Below are positions 44,043 through 52,688 of a stretch of 64,000 nt of DNA, piece by piece. Every line of letters begins with the position of its first letter. The stretch's first letter is position 1. Position numbers and translations under genes: made by a program. The notes beneath the pieces are model-generated. The model was not told where the DNA came from and ran no database searches. It saw only the letters and a list, made by a program, of their open reading frames with translations. The stretch comes from Anatilimnocola floriformis. Lineage in GTDB: Bacteria > Planctomycetota > Planctomycetia > Pirellulales > Pirellulaceae. The DNA lies in the NCBI RefSeq assembly GCF_024256385.1, contig NZ_JAMLFW010000001.1, forward strand, positions 3,100,001-3,164,000, in the 5' to 3' direction.

Positions 44043-45947
44043 TTAGAGATCATGAATCACCTTCGGTGGGAAAGCCGCTCGCAATGCGTTAAGGACAGCC
44101 AATACATCAATCACCTCCTGAGTGACAGAACCCGCTACTGGCCCCAGATGCCCGGTAGCTGCGAAGCCCATTCCAAGCATGCTAAAAGCCATCCCTCCGA
44201 CGGCACTTTGCAAAGCAATAATGCGCATTCGGCGGCTGATGTGCATGAATTCATCGACTTTGGTCAACGAATTGTCCATGATGACAACTCCCGCAGCCTC
44301 TGACGTGACATCGCTGTTCTGGCCAATCGCCATCCCTACGGTAGCTGCCATCATGGCGGGTGCATCGTTGATGCCATCGCCTACGTATAGGCTCTTCGCC
44401 TTTGCCGTTTCGTTGCGAACTATTTCGAGCTTTTCTTCAGGAGTCTTTTGAGCGTAGATTTCGGTGATGCCAACTTGACCGGCTAAGTACTTGACTTCCG
44501 ATTCTCGATCACCCGACACGATCATCACTCGCTGAAACTGATGTTTGGGACCGAGATGCCTAATAAATGAAAGGCTCTCGGCACGTGGCGCATCGCGGAA
44601 TCGGAGAGTCGCTGCGAATCGATGGTCGATTGCGATGACACATTCTAGGCCGCCCGCTAAAGGTGGAATTGCTTCCGCACCACTGACTTTCATCGCGATC
44701 AACTTATTGCGACTTGTAACAAGAAGCTTGCGTCCAGCCACTGTCCCGCGTAGACCTTCGCCAGGGACTTCTGCAACGTTCGTCGATTCTAACAAGGAGA
44801 TCTTCGCCTCGCCGGCTGCCTTAATGATTGCGGTCGCTAGTGGATGCTTCGAATAGCGTTCGAGGCTTGCTACGAGAGTCAAAATTTCGCGACCGTCGAA
44901 CCCATCAACATTGATTTGCTCGGTGAGCTGCGGTTGCCCGTAAGTCAGTGTTCCTGTCTTGTCAAAGATCGCAGTCCGACACTCGGCAATCTGCTCCAGG
45001 ACTATTGGACTCTTGACGATGATCGCTCGACGAGCGCAGAGAGAGATAGATCCAATAATCGCAATGGGAATCGCCAGCAACAATGGGCATGGTGTCGCGA
45101 TTACCAAGACAGCCAAGAAGCGAAGCGATTCCCCGCTGATCAGCCAAGCCAAGGCGGCAACGATGAGGGCCACAGGCGTGTAGACGGCGCCAAGCTGATC
45201 TCCTAGGCGTTGCAGTCGCGGACGCTTACTTTCCGATTCTTTCATCACCTCTATGATTTTTGCATATCGAGACTCGCACGCACGTTTCGTGGCACGAATA
45301 ACTAATACCGATTCCCCGCTGATCGCTCCGGAGATGACATTTGAACCCGACGTTTTAGTGATGTGGAACGGCTCTCCTGTCAAGTAAGACTCGTCCATGT
45401 CACCATGCCCCTCGGTAACCACCCCATCCACCGGACATAATTCATGTGGATAAATGACCAGCGTGTCACCAACAGCGATCTGCTCCAGCGTCACGTCAGT
45501 AGTTTCACCGCCATTTTTGCGATGCGCGATCGACGGCATGCGCTTCGCCAGTGCGGCAAGAACCGAGGACGCGCTTCGCAGTGCATAGCTTTCAAGAGCA
45601 GCGCCACCCGCCAGCATAAGAACTATAATCGATCCTGCCAAATACTCACCCAGAAGCACCGAGGTAACAATTGAAATGCCGCCTAACACATCCGAACTGA
45701 ACTCGCGTTTCCAGAGCTTCACTAAAAGGTCGAAGATCATTGGCAAGCCGCCTATCACAAGCGTGGCCAGCAATGGGATACGATTCCAATCCGGTGTGAG
45801 GTGGAAGCCAAACCGCAACACTATGTGAAGCAATATCGCGGTCACGGAAAATGCAGCAATAAACGTCGTTTTGCGGGTCCATAGCTGGCGCAAATCTTCC
45901 AGGAACGCATTGTGTTGCGATGACTCCACGGGCTTAAAGCCAGGCAT
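44043..45947 (-). CDS. P1B-type metal-transporting ATPase with TPC motif
   Basis: 634 residues from the ATG at 45947 (GGAGGCACTTC upstream). There is no N-terminal metal-binding domain. Membrane helices begin at FIAAFSVTAILLHIVL. The actuator has DESYLTGEP; the ion path has IATPCPLLLAIP, so the CPx-motif is T-P-C-P, not C-P-C. The phosphorylation site is DKTGTLT, the hinge GDGINDAPA. TPC proteins have been placed in a minor P1B group of uncertain metal. Next to stress proteins, so a role in metal export under stress is likely. Confidence 0.75.
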   Translation of the reverse strand: MPGFKPVESSQHNAFLEDLRQLWTRKTTFIAAFSVTAILLHIVLRFGFHLTPDWNRIPLLATLVIGGLPMIFDLLVKLWKREFSSDVLGGISIVTSVLLGEYLAGSIIVLMLAGGAALESYALRSASSVLAALAKRMPSIAHRKNGGETTDVTLEQIAVGDTLVIYPHELCPVDGVVTEGHGDMDESYLTGEPFHITKTSGSNVISGAISGESVLVIRATKRACESRYAKIIEVMKESESKRPRLQRLGDQLGAVYTPVALIVAALAWLISGESLRFLAVLVIATPCPLLLAIPIAIIGSISLCARRAIIVKSPIVLEQIAECRTAIFDKTGTLTYGQPQLTEQINVDGFDGREILTLVASLERYSKHPLATAIIKAAGEAKISLLESTNVAEVPGEGLRGTVAGRKLLVTSRNKLIAMKVSGAEAIPPLAGGLECVIAIDHRFAATLRFRDAPRAESLSFIRHLGPKHQFQRVMIVSGDRESEVKYLAGQVGITEIYAQKTPEEKLEIVRNETAKAKSLYVGDGINDAPAMMAATVGMAIGQNSDVTSEAAGVVIMDNSLTKVDEFMHISRRMRIIALQSAVGGMAFSMLGMGFAATGHLGPVAGSVTQEVIDVLAVLNALRAAFPPKVIHDL

Positions 45948-46057
45948 GAAGTGCCTCCATCGCTCGATGCATTGCATGAGCGCGTGATCGTTCTTTGTAA
46001 ATGCGTATCACTTGAATGGTTATCAACTCGCAATGTGTCATCGATGCAACCTGCTAT

Positions 46058-46693
46058 TCATATAGCCGTAGCGATCGGCTCGGCGTGAATCGTTGTTGTG
46101 GCGTATGCCTTTTCGAGAATGCCTTTGGCAAGTTCGACTTCGTCCGGCGTCCCATGTGCGACGAGGAGGAGTTTGCCGGTCTTCACTTCGGTTTCGTACT
46201 GCACCACGCTATTCATGGGAATCCCGACGCTGTAAAGCGCAGTCGCTAGTGCGCTGAGGCCACCTAGGACCACCGACTCTTCCAAGGCACCAACGATCCA
46301 CAACACCAGCGGGCCCCCGACCAACACCGGCCCAATGCCCGGCATCCAGAAGAATCCCGAGCCGACTAGCAATCCCCAAAAACCGCCACAGAACGCTCCC
46401 GTTTTGCCACAATACTGGATCCGGTCGCCGATGCTGTAGTAGCCGACTACATGTTCATCCGTGTGGTAGACCTTTCCCACGATCGAAAGGTGCTTCATGT
46501 CGAAGCCTCCTTTCTCAAGTTTGCGAACCGCGCTCTCCGCCTGGTCGTGTGTCTCGAATGCCGCGACCGCTGAATTCGTGTTGCGTTGCCAGGTGTTGCG
46601 ACTGTGTGACGAGTTTCTCCGCAAAGGCAAATTGCCTTCGCGTTCGGTGCGCGTTTCCGCATCGTACTTTTCCTCGGTCCAATCCGTTGTCAT
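46058..46693 (-). CDS. GSP17M/YflT-like protein with glycine-rich membrane segment, long form
   Basis: 211 residues. After a charged lead (MTTDWTEEKYDAETRTEREG...), AVAAFETHDQAESAVRKLEKGGFDMKHLSIVGK is the YflT/general stress 17M-type domain. A glycine/tryptophan-rich hydrophobic hairpin follows (GAFCGGFWGLLVGSGFFWMPGIGPVLVGGPLVLWIVGAL) and a C-terminal QYETEVKTGKLLLVAHGTPDEVELAKGIL, related to the first domain. Paralogue of 49455-49988 with a 34-residue longer N-terminus. Confidence 0.7.
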   Translation of the reverse strand: MTTDWTEEKYDAETRTEREGNLPLRRNSSHSRNTWQRNTNSAVAAFETHDQAESAVRKLEKGGFDMKHLSIVGKVYHTDEHVVGYYSIGDRIQYCGKTGAFCGGFWGLLVGSGFFWMPGIGPVLVGGPLVLWIVGALEESVVLGGLSALATALYSVGIPMNSVVQYETEVKTGKLLLVAHGTPDEVELAKGILEKAYATTTIHAEPIATAI

Positions 46694-46723
46694 AAGTCAC
46701 CACCCTTTCGATCGTTCGCGATT

Positions 46724-47428
46724 TTAAACAGCCTTTGACGCGAAGAATTCTCGGGCCTGCGCTAGTAAGTGGTCGTCGGTCACGTGATGGGCATTGATTA
46801 CCAAAGAGCCCACTACGTGCGCGGCGATATCGCGGTGATTGTCTTTCAATTCGGTAAGCAACTGCTCCATCGCGCTGCTCTCGCCGGTGCCACTTCCGAA
46901 AATCAAGATTTGCTCGGCTCCCCGCAGCGTTGCGGCGATTGCTTCGTAAAAGCTCTTAAGTTCGGGGCGTCGCTTTCCATTGCCCGCCTCTGAGTTGTAT
47001 CTCAAGTGGCGACCGAATCCGTGCGGGTCGTACGGCACTAATTGTTGCGGAACGGCCCCATGCGATTCCGTGCGATAGACCTTTGCCTCGCGGTGTTCAA
47101 TCACCACAAGCAATTGAGTGCCCGGGGCAGTCGGCGGGGGAGCCTTGTCATCGCCCAACTGTTCCAAGAAGCGGCGAATCGCGAGCAGGTCTTCAACCGT
47201 AGCAACGTCTTTATGCTTGGGAGCATTTAGTATTATTGAATGTCCGTTGCGTGCAAGATGGAGGGAGCCGTTGTGCCCCTCCGACACCTCCGCTACGACT
47301 TCCAGGAGCGATTTTACGTCGCGCCACTGTAAGTTATGAGCCGCTGGGTGACGGAAGATCGCTTCGTAGGTGTGTCGATCGTGCTTTTCCAAATCATCCG
47401 GAGCCTTAAAGCGATCTTGAGTCGTCAT
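46724..47428 (-). CDS. Release-factor-like (eRF1-like domain) stress protein
   Basis: 234 residues. An N-terminal part (FKAPDDLEKHDRHTYEAIFRHPAAHNLQWRDVKSLLEVVAEV) precedes LLVVIEHREAKVYRTESHG, the strand-turn-strand of the archaeo-eukaryotic eRF1 domain 2 family seen in bacterial stress proteins. The rest, GSGTGESSAMEQLLTELKDNHRDIAAHVVGSLVINAHHVTDDHLLAQAREFF, fits domain 3. No GGQ motif, so peptide release is unlikely. Members of this family occur with Usp/HPF in stress regulons. Assignment moderate. Confidence 0.5.
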   Translation of the reverse strand: MTTQDRFKAPDDLEKHDRHTYEAIFRHPAAHNLQWRDVKSLLEVVAEVSEGHNGSLHLARNGHSIILNAPKHKDVATVEDLLAIRRFLEQLGDDKAPPPTAPGTQLLVVIEHREAKVYRTESHGAVPQQLVPYDPHGFGRHLRYNSEAGNGKRRPELKSFYEAIAATLRGAEQILIFGSGTGESSAMEQLLTELKDNHRDIAAHVVGSLVINAHHVTDDHLLAQAREFFASKAV

Positions 47429-47598
47429 GGGGATTGTCCTGTGAAATGCTTTCTGAACTGGCTGCTCCGTTTGGAGCCGTCCCTCGACTGTCGCTACGAT
47501 GCTGTCTGCGAGAATCGTTGCGGCTAGAGCGGGCCGCCGTGGAGTGGTTCCGGCGTCCCGCCGTCCGTGATTTCAACGGTCAAACGCTATTGTGTTTT

Positions 47599-47847
47599 CT
47601 AATTCTCGATCTTGGCCGGCTTGGTGATGTACGCCAATTTGACGTTGACGTGGTACTCCGCGATCTTGCCGTCACTAATCGTGGCGGTACTGTGCAGGAT
47701 ATCCAGGCCGGTAACGTGGCGGTGACTTGCGCAAGCTCGTGCGACTGCCTCCTGAGCGGCAGCGCTCCAACTCTCCTTCGAAACCCCGACCATTTCGACG
47801 ACTTCAATCGTTGCGGGCGATTTCGCGTGATCAATCGTTTTGGACAT
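47599..47847 (-). CDS. Dodecin
   Basis: 82 residues. VEMVGVSKESWSAAAQEAVARACASHRHVTGLDILHSTATISDGKIAEYHVNVKLAYI is the dodecin fold: beta-strand, helix with the E-S-W motif (Trp that stacks on flavin), then two strands ending in the K-I-A-E-Y-x-V motif. Forms hollow dodecamers that bind flavin or other ligands, buffering against oxidative stress. Downstream of the triple BON gene copy 2, separated by the hairpin at 47979. Confidence 0.85.
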   Translation of the reverse strand: MSKTIDHAKSPATIEVVEMVGVSKESWSAAAQEAVARACASHRHVTGLDILHSTATISDGKIAEYHVNVKLAYITKPAKIEN

Positions 47848-47978
47848 GACTCATGCTCCTGGAAATAATGAAATAAAAGTGGACAGGATGCCTTCAGAGT
47901 TGTTCGGTAAAATGTTAGCGGGCTCGTGCCAAGATGTACCACTTGCCTGTCCACAAGCGGATGATCCAGAAGCCCGAA

Positions 47979-48014
47979 ATCATGACGGCAGATGTTGCGA
48001 TCTGCCGTCATGAT
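47979..48014 (-). terminator. 15-bp perfect hairpin downstream of BON gene 2
   Basis: ATCATGACGGCAGAT (47979-47993) pairs perfectly with ATCTGCCGTCATGAT (48000-48014), loop GTTGCG. Between the BON 2 stop (48030) and the dodecin gene. Only a short T-rich stretch follows, so it might also act as an RNase-resistance or processing element. Confidence 0.65.
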
Positions 48015-48029
48015 GTATCCGCGCTATGC

Positions 48030-48680
48030 TTAATACGAAATTGCAAGGTTGTTTTCGACTTCGGTCACGCCGGGAGCGCTCCACGCGGCCGAACCGGCCT
48101 CGTAGCGTTCATTCCAGGAATGGACCGAACCCGCCAGCGTTACTTTGCCACCGTCCGTCGATACCTTGATATTCTTGGCATCGACCTCCGCATCGCGCTT
48201 CAGCGCCTTCTCAATCGCGTCCCTGACCGCCGTTGTTCCAACGTTCGACGTAAGGGTGATGTTATTGGAAATTCCTTTGACGCCACTTTGATACCGAACG
48301 GAGTCCTCGGCGGAGGTTCGTTGGAATCCCCAAGTAACGGTGCCAGTGAGCGTGACCCAGCCGTTTTCAACGGTTGCCTGAACGTGGTTCGGCACCCATA
48401 CATGCCAGCGGAGGCTGTCCATGACGGATTGGGCGATCTCGGAATCCTTGCGCTTGTGAATTCCGCTCAGGTTGATTTCCATCTCCTCGGCGATGGCCTT
48501 GACCCCTTCGACACGCTGCGTCGCCCGCTCGGCAGCGCTCTTTTCGGCGTAGTGCGGAACGCTACCGTTCAGCGTCACGATTCCATCCTTGGCAATGACG
48601 GTGATGTCCGTCGCAGTCACGGCGGGATCCCAGCGCAGCGCCTCCATCACGTCCGTCTTCAATTGTGCATCGGTCTTCAT
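48030..48680 (-). CDS. Triple BON-domain protein, copy 2
   Basis: 216 residues from the ATG at 48680. Same architecture as copy 1. The first about 75 residues are identical and the third domain is diverged ([34 protein letters not shown]). The upstream leader and about 125 bp of promoter are near-identical to those of copy 1, so the pair arose by a recent duplication of gene plus regulatory region. Domains and role as in copy 1. Confidence 0.85.
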   Translation of the reverse strand: MKTDAQLKTDVMEALRWDPAVTATDITVIAKDGIVTLNGSVPHYAEKSAAERATQRVEGVKAIAEEMEINLSGIHKRKDSEIAQSVMDSLRWHVWVPNHVQATVENGWVTLTGTVTWGFQRTSAEDSVRYQSGVKGISNNITLTSNVGTTAVRDAIEKALKRDAEVDAKNIKVSTDGGKVTLAGSVHSWNERYEAGSAAWSAPGVTEVENNLAISY

Positions 48681-48708
48681 TTCCAAACCTTTCGTCGCCA
48701 GTGGCGAT

Positions 48709-48811
48709 AAAAAAAGCCGACACGATCCAACACCACCGGGTGTTCAATCATGTCGGCTTACTTGTTAACGAGCCTCCCAGCACGGCCGGGTTGCCCTTTA
48801 TCTAGTCTTCC
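48709..48811 (-). promoter_or_regulatory. Leader RNA with terminator, copy B (BON gene 2)
   Basis: Same sequence as copy A, exactly 4949 bp away. It ends 28 bp before the ATG of BON gene 2. Confidence 0.65.
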
Positions 48812-48990
48812 AACTACTCTGCACTACTGCAATAACTTCGGATAACGTCTTCAAGCAAACGGCATGCCTCGTCGCAAGTCGAGATGCTGCACAAACTCTC
48901 ACCTGGCTTCCGGTTTAGAAGCGCTCAGTATGGCCTTAATCGCACCAGAACCTGATTGTCTGGAACTCTACCGCGCACCAAATCGCAATC

Positions 48991-49389
48991 TTAACGGAAA
49001 CGTCGCGGTTCACCTCGCACCGGTTGATCGATCTCGTCATGGTCACTGCGGGCGCAACCGATACAATGCGCTGCATACGGAATGGCCTTCAGACGCGCCT
49101 CGTCAATCGGCTTCCCGCACTCCTGGCAAACACCGTAAGTTCCCGCCTCAATCCGCCCAATAGCGGCTTCAACCTGCTCGAACAGCAATTCCTCGTTCTG
49201 AGCAATCGCAATCTCGACATCCAAACCTTCGACGTCTTGGTCCGCGGGATGCGTGGGTAAGTGTGTGATTTCTCCCGGCTTTACCACGTCTTGACGTAGC
49301 GATTCTGCCGCCAAGGTAGCCTCTCGCCTCAGCCGCTTGCCGAGCTCGACCAATTGCAATTTGATGTCGGCCAACTCCGTGTTCCCCAT
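48991..49389 (-). CDS. DksA/TraR-type zinc-finger protein
   Basis: 132 residues from the ATG at 49389 (AAGGAGTCGTGTG upstream; a GTG codon precedes it). N-terminal coiled coil (LADIKLQLVELGKRLRREATLAAES) and a C-terminal C4 zinc finger: YGVCQECGKPIDEARLKAIPYAAHCIGC (Cys88, 91, 109, 112). RNA polymerase secondary-channel regulators of this shape (DksA/TraR) control stringent and stress genes. No obvious D-x-x-D-x-A at the coiled-coil tip could be assigned, so it may be a divergent member. Confidence 0.75.
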   Translation of the reverse strand: MGNTELADIKLQLVELGKRLRREATLAAESLRQDVVKPGEITHLPTHPADQDVEGLDVEIAIAQNEELLFEQVEAAIGRIEAGTYGVCQECGKPIDEARLKAIPYAAHCIGCARSDHDEIDQPVRGEPRRFR

Positions 49390-49454
49390 CACACGACTCC
49401 TTCAAAATGTGGTTCAGATGTGATTTCATGTGCCGCCATGAGCGGCAAGCAAAC

Positions 49455-49988
49455 TTACGCACCCGCGGTAACCGTCTCCGCATGAATCGTCGCTTTGGCG
49501 CGTGCCTTGTCGAGGATGTCTTTGGCAAGCTCGACTTCGTCCGGCGTCCCATGAGCGACCAGGAGGAGTTTGCCGGTCTTCACTTCGGTCTCGTATTGCA
49601 CAACGCTATTTTTGGGAATCCCGATGCTGTAGAGCGCCGCGCCCAGTGCGCTGAGTCCACCCAGGACCACCGCTTCTTCCAAGGCACCAACGATCCACAA
49701 CACCAGCGGCCCTCCGACCAACAGGGGACCGATGCCCGGCACCCAGAAGAATCCCGAGCCGAGCAGCAATCCCCAAAAACCACCCCAGAATGCTCCCAGT
49801 TTTCCCCAATACAGCATCCGGTCGCCGGTGTTGTAGTAGCCGACCACATGTTCATCCGTGTGATAGTCCTTCCCCACGATGGAAAGGTGCTTCATGTTGA
49901 AGCCTCCCTTCTCAAGTTTGCGAACCGCGCTCTCCGCTTGGTCGTGGGTGTCGAATGCCGCAACCACTGAATTCGTTTTCATTGTCAT
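49455..49988 (-). CDS. GSP17M/YflT-like protein with glycine-rich membrane segment, short form
   Basis: 177 residues; GGAGCACACAC upstream of the ATG. VVAAFDTHDQAESAVRKLEKGGFNMKHLSIVGKDYHTDEHVVGYYNTGDR, a hydrophobic stretch and a C-terminal domain as in the long form at 46058, which it matches over most of its length. Located upstream of the DUF2294/response regulator group. Presumably an inner-membrane stress protein. Confidence 0.7.
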   Translation of the reverse strand: MTMKTNSVVAAFDTHDQAESAVRKLEKGGFNMKHLSIVGKDYHTDEHVVGYYNTGDRMLYWGKLGAFWGGFWGLLLGSGFFWVPGIGPLLVGGPLVLWIVGALEEAVVLGGLSALGAALYSIGIPKNSVVQYETEVKTGKLLLVAHGTPDEVELAKDILDKARAKATIHAETVTAGA

Positions 49989-50068
49989 GTGTGTGCTCCA
50001 ATTTCAAGTCGTTTCCAAATGCCGCACTTTCCAGCAGCACCATGCCCCGGTCGCTACGGCGGAAAAAG

Positions 50069-50683
50069 TCATTTCTGAAGATTCAAATCATCATTGCCAA
50101 TGCATCTGACCGTATTCTCCGCTCGCAATCGTTGCACGCGGACCGTTTCCAGCTGGAGCAGGGTTTCCATGAGAAAGAGTTCGACGGGCTTGATCAGCAA
50201 CAGGTCGATACCCGCTTCGATGGATTGACTGCGTCGTTGTGCGTCGGTTCGCCATGTGATGCCGATGATGAAGCATTCACTTCTTGGAAAGTCGAGTCGT
50301 AGTTGCTTGGCGACTTGACATCCATCCATCTGCGGCAGTTCAACATTCATCAGCACGAGGTGAGGGTGTTGTTTGGCAGCCAAACGAAGTGCGGATTGGC
50401 CGTCATACGCGACACGGGGATTGTGCCCGCCGCGATGCAGCGACCAGCCAAGTTCGTCAGCCATGTCTTGATCGTTGTCAACAATCAGGACGCGCAGAGA
50501 CCGTCGCCCGAGCGACAAGCTACGTGGTCGACTGAGTTCTCGCGAAGTCGTAGGCTGCCGGCGCTGAACTTGATTCGCCACCACTGTGGCAGTCGGTGTC
50601 GCGGCATCCGCCGATCCCCAAGTTTTCGTGTGCTGAGTCTTCATTTTGTCTTCCTGAACTTTGAGCTTTCCCGTTGTGTTCAT
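50069..50683 (-). CDS. Response-regulator receiver protein with Asp-to-Asn phosphoacceptor
   Basis: 204 residues; ATG overlaps the TGA of the DUF2294 gene (ATGA), though an in-frame ATG at 50644 with AGGAAG upstream could also be used. After an unstructured N-terminus, LRVLIVDNDQDMADELGW begins the receiver fold, and LVLMNVELPQMDGCQ has Asn113 where the phosphorylatable Asp belongs. The Lys of the L-I-K-P motif is kept. It is therefore probably not phosphorylated; it may be a constitutively on or scaffold-type receiver. Confidence 0.75.
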   Translation of the reverse strand: MNTTGKLKVQEDKMKTQHTKTWGSADAATPTATVVANQVQRRQPTTSRELSRPRSLSLGRRSLRVLIVDNDQDMADELGWSLHRGGHNPRVAYDGQSALRLAAKQHPHLVLMNVELPQMDGCQVAKQLRLDFPRSECFIIGITWRTDAQRRSQSIEAGIDLLLIKPVELFLMETLLQLETVRVQRLRAENTVRCIGNDDLNLQK

Positions 50684-51153
50684 TTCTGAGCATCGGCTTC
50701 GGGGCCCAGATGGAGTCCGTCGTCATCGGCCCGCTCAATCTGAATCTCTTCGACATTGTCTGGTGGCTGATCGGAGGATGTGTTCGGCGTGAGCAGAAAC
50801 ACTTGGACCATCGCTCCGGTGGTGAATGCGTGAACGACAATTCCAGTTGCGGTTTCAACTTCCGTGGCCGCCTCACGCACCTGACGTCCTGTGATCCGGG
50901 TAATTTCTTGTCGCATTTCCTCGACGGAACTCGCAAACAGCTGCCGGTGAAAGTCTTGCACTTGGGCCGCACCTTGCGGCGTCTGCGAAAGTGCTTTCTC
51001 CGCCGGAGTGAGCGCCTCAAGCAACGTAATGACCAAGGTGTCTTCGCTAAGAACAACCGTAACCGACTGCGGCGCGTGTCCGGTCCGCCGTCGCTGAAAA
51101 TCGCTGGCGATCAGCGCGACCTGTTTCGAGATTTCCGTTGCGGATTGTTTCAT
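50680..51153 (-). CDS. DUF2294 protein
   Basis: 157 residues from the ATG at 51153 (GGAGAGACTTTG upstream), the frame being open to 51180. MKQSATEISKQVALIASDFQRRRTGHAPQSVTVVLSEDTLVITLLEALTPAEKALSQTPQGAAQVQDFHRQLFAS carries the DUF2294 pattern (GxxPxSVxVxxxxDxLVIxLxxxLTxAEKxL), then GRQVREAATEVETATGIVVHAFTT. A C-terminal acidic tail. Downstream gene overlaps by 4 nt. One of three DUF2294-bearing genes in the cluster. Confidence 0.75.
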   Translation of the reverse strand: MKQSATEISKQVALIASDFQRRRTGHAPQSVTVVLSEDTLVITLLEALTPAEKALSQTPQGAAQVQDFHRQLFASSVEEMRQEITRITGRQVREAATEVETATGIVVHAFTTGAMVQVFLLTPNTSSDQPPDNVEEIQIERADDDGLHLGPEADAQK

Positions 51154-51180
51154 CAAAGTCTCTCCGGTGCTGAACACCAC

Positions 51181-51567
51181 TTAACCAAGCGTCGCGTCGC
51201 AAACGAGCAAAGTTTGCTCGAATGCCTCGCCTACCTTGGCTTTCAGTAGCGCGAGGCCGCAGGGCTTTGTAAGACAGGCAAAGGCCCCCGCCGCTTTGGC
51301 TTCGGAGGCCGGATACTCGTAGCCGGACAACAGGATGACTTGCAGATCTTCCTGAGTCCGCCTTAGCCGCTGCATCAATTGAATGCCGTCAAGTTCCGGC
51401 AGGCTGAGGTCGAGCAGCGCGACCTGGAACTGTTGGAAACTCGCTGCTTCCAGTGCCTGGCGCGGATGAACAACGCCGACCACGTGCCATCCGTCACGGA
51501 TAAAGCAGCGAGCCAGCGTATCAACTTGGTCCGAATCATCGTCGACGATTAAAAGTGAACGGTTCAT
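51181..51567 (-). CDS. Single-domain response regulator
   Basis: 128 residues, receiver only: LLIVDDDSDQVD (acidic pair), VALLDLSLPELDG with Asp53 as phosphoacceptor, and CLTKPC with Lys101. No output domain. Its mRNA begins with leader copy C, followed by DUF2294 and the degenerate receiver in the same direction, so it may be the input of a three-gene unit. Confidence 0.85.
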   Translation of the reverse strand: MNRSLLIVDDDSDQVDTLARCFIRDGWHVVGVVHPRQALEAASFQQFQVALLDLSLPELDGIQLMQRLRRTQEDLQVILLSGYEYPASEAKAAGAFACLTKPCGLALLKAKVGEAFEQTLLVCDATLG

Positions 51568-51610
51568 TGTGCTTCATCCTCAAATCTTCATGATCGAGCG
51601 AACTCAGTCC

Positions 51611-51715
51611 AAAAAAAAACCGACCCGACAAGACACTCGATAGTGACTTGCCGGGTCGGTTTACTTGTTAACGAGCCCCCTGGCATGGGCCAAGTTGCTC
51701 TTTATCTAGTCATCC
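51611..51715 (-). promoter_or_regulatory. Leader RNA with terminator, copy C (response regulator)
   Basis: Minus strand: GGATGACTAGATAAAGAGCA, inner stem CTTGGC/GCCAGG, GGGGCTCGTTAACAAGTAAA, then terminator ACCGACCCGGCAAG...CTTGTCGGGTCGGT (stem about 14 bp) and nine T (51611-51619). GAGC pairs with GCTC, and stem bases differ from copies A/B but keep pairing. Confidence 0.65.
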
Positions 51716-51832
51716 GAATTACGTTTGTGTTGCCGAGTGGAGCGTGCTCACGACGCGCCGCCCGACCCCGTGTAGAATACGCCTTCTCTTTGTCGGCACA
51801 AGGGGCCTGTCACGCCATGACGTACATTTAAT

Positions 51833-52246
51833 GTGAATCGGAGACCATTCTTGAAGACTCAGATTTTGAAGACTCAGGGAGAAATTGAAGCCGCTGTTTG
51901 TGAAGGCATTTCGCGATTCGAGCAGGAATACATGGGGCGCGGTCCCAAGCACATCTCGTCGCATTTGCTTGGCGATCTGCTGGTGGTTCGCCTGCAAGGC
52001 GTTTTGACTTCCGCCGAGCAACACCTCGTGACAACCTTGCCGCCGGAGAAAGGCCGAGACCTGCTGAAACAGGTTCGAACGCAACTCATCGAAACCGCTA
52101 GGCAAAAATTAGATGCGATGATTCAAAGCATTGTCGGCGTCAAATCGCTAAGCCTGCACCACGATATAAGTACGGTCACGGGTGAAGAAGTCGTGATCTT
52201 TACGCTCAGTGAAGTGCCGCATTATCGCGAGGCGAAGAAAAGATAA
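51833..52246 (+). CDS. DUF2294 protein, divergently transcribed
   Basis: 137 residues from a GTG at 51833; no good ribosome binding site, so the start is uncertain. TQGEIEAAVCEGISRFEQEYMGRGPKHISSHLLGDLLVVRLQGVLTSAEQHLVTTLPPEKGRDLLKQVRTQLIETARQKLDAMIQSIVGVKSLSLHHDISTVTGEEVVIFTL is a full DUF2294 domain. Divergent from the response-regulator operon; function of the family unknown but it recurs with stress regulators. Confidence 0.75.
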   Translation: MNRRPFLKTQILKTQGEIEAAVCEGISRFEQEYMGRGPKHISSHLLGDLLVVRLQGVLTSAEQHLVTTLPPEKGRDLLKQVRTQLIETARQKLDAMIQSIVGVKSLSLHHDISTVTGEEVVIFTLSEVPHYREAKKR

Positions 52247-52272
52247 GGCAGCAATTGCAGGCCTGTTGCGAG

Positions 52273-52677
52273 TCATCTCTCCATCACATTCATCCAAGTG
52301 ATTGATAGCTGCAGAACTGTCGCCAGTGACACCCATATGAAGTACGGCACTTGGGCGATGGCAACCCATTTGAAGTGCGGCCAAACGACGACGACACACC
52401 AAATGATCGTGGCCCACACGATCAGAATATCCACCGCTGCTAAGGGCAGGCTCCGCATCCCGAACTGAATCGGCGTGAAGATCAGATTCGCCACGAGGTT
52501 GATGGCGAAAGGCAATACCACCATCCAACCGACCTTTCCCCGAAACTTCTGCACGAACACGTACCCGAAGCTGACGAGGATGATCGGGTAGAGAATCTGC
52601 CAGATAAGCCCGATTGTCGATGGGGCGGGCGTCCAGGAGGGCTTCGCCAAATTGTCGTACCATTCCATCCAGGGCAT
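52273..52677 (-). CDS. tspO: TspO/MBR family membrane protein
   Basis: 134 residues. WYDNLAKPSWTPAPSTIGLIWQILYPIILVSFGYVF is the TspO signature (K-P-x-W-x-P). Four more membrane segments follow (LPFAINLVANLIFTPIQFG, LAAVDILIVWATIIWCVVVV, VPYFIWVSLATVLQLS). Five-helix porphyrin/cholesterol-binding protein involved in tetrapyrrole and stress sensing. Follows the receiver-DUF2294 gene by 11 nt, so it is the last member of the histidine kinase operon. A second TspO lies at 63188. Confidence 0.85.
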   Translation of the reverse strand: MPWMEWYDNLAKPSWTPAPSTIGLIWQILYPIILVSFGYVFVQKFRGKVGWMVVLPFAINLVANLIFTPIQFGMRSLPLAAVDILIVWATIIWCVVVVWPHFKWVAIAQVPYFIWVSLATVLQLSITWMNVMER

Positions 52678-52688
52678 TGGGGGGCTCT

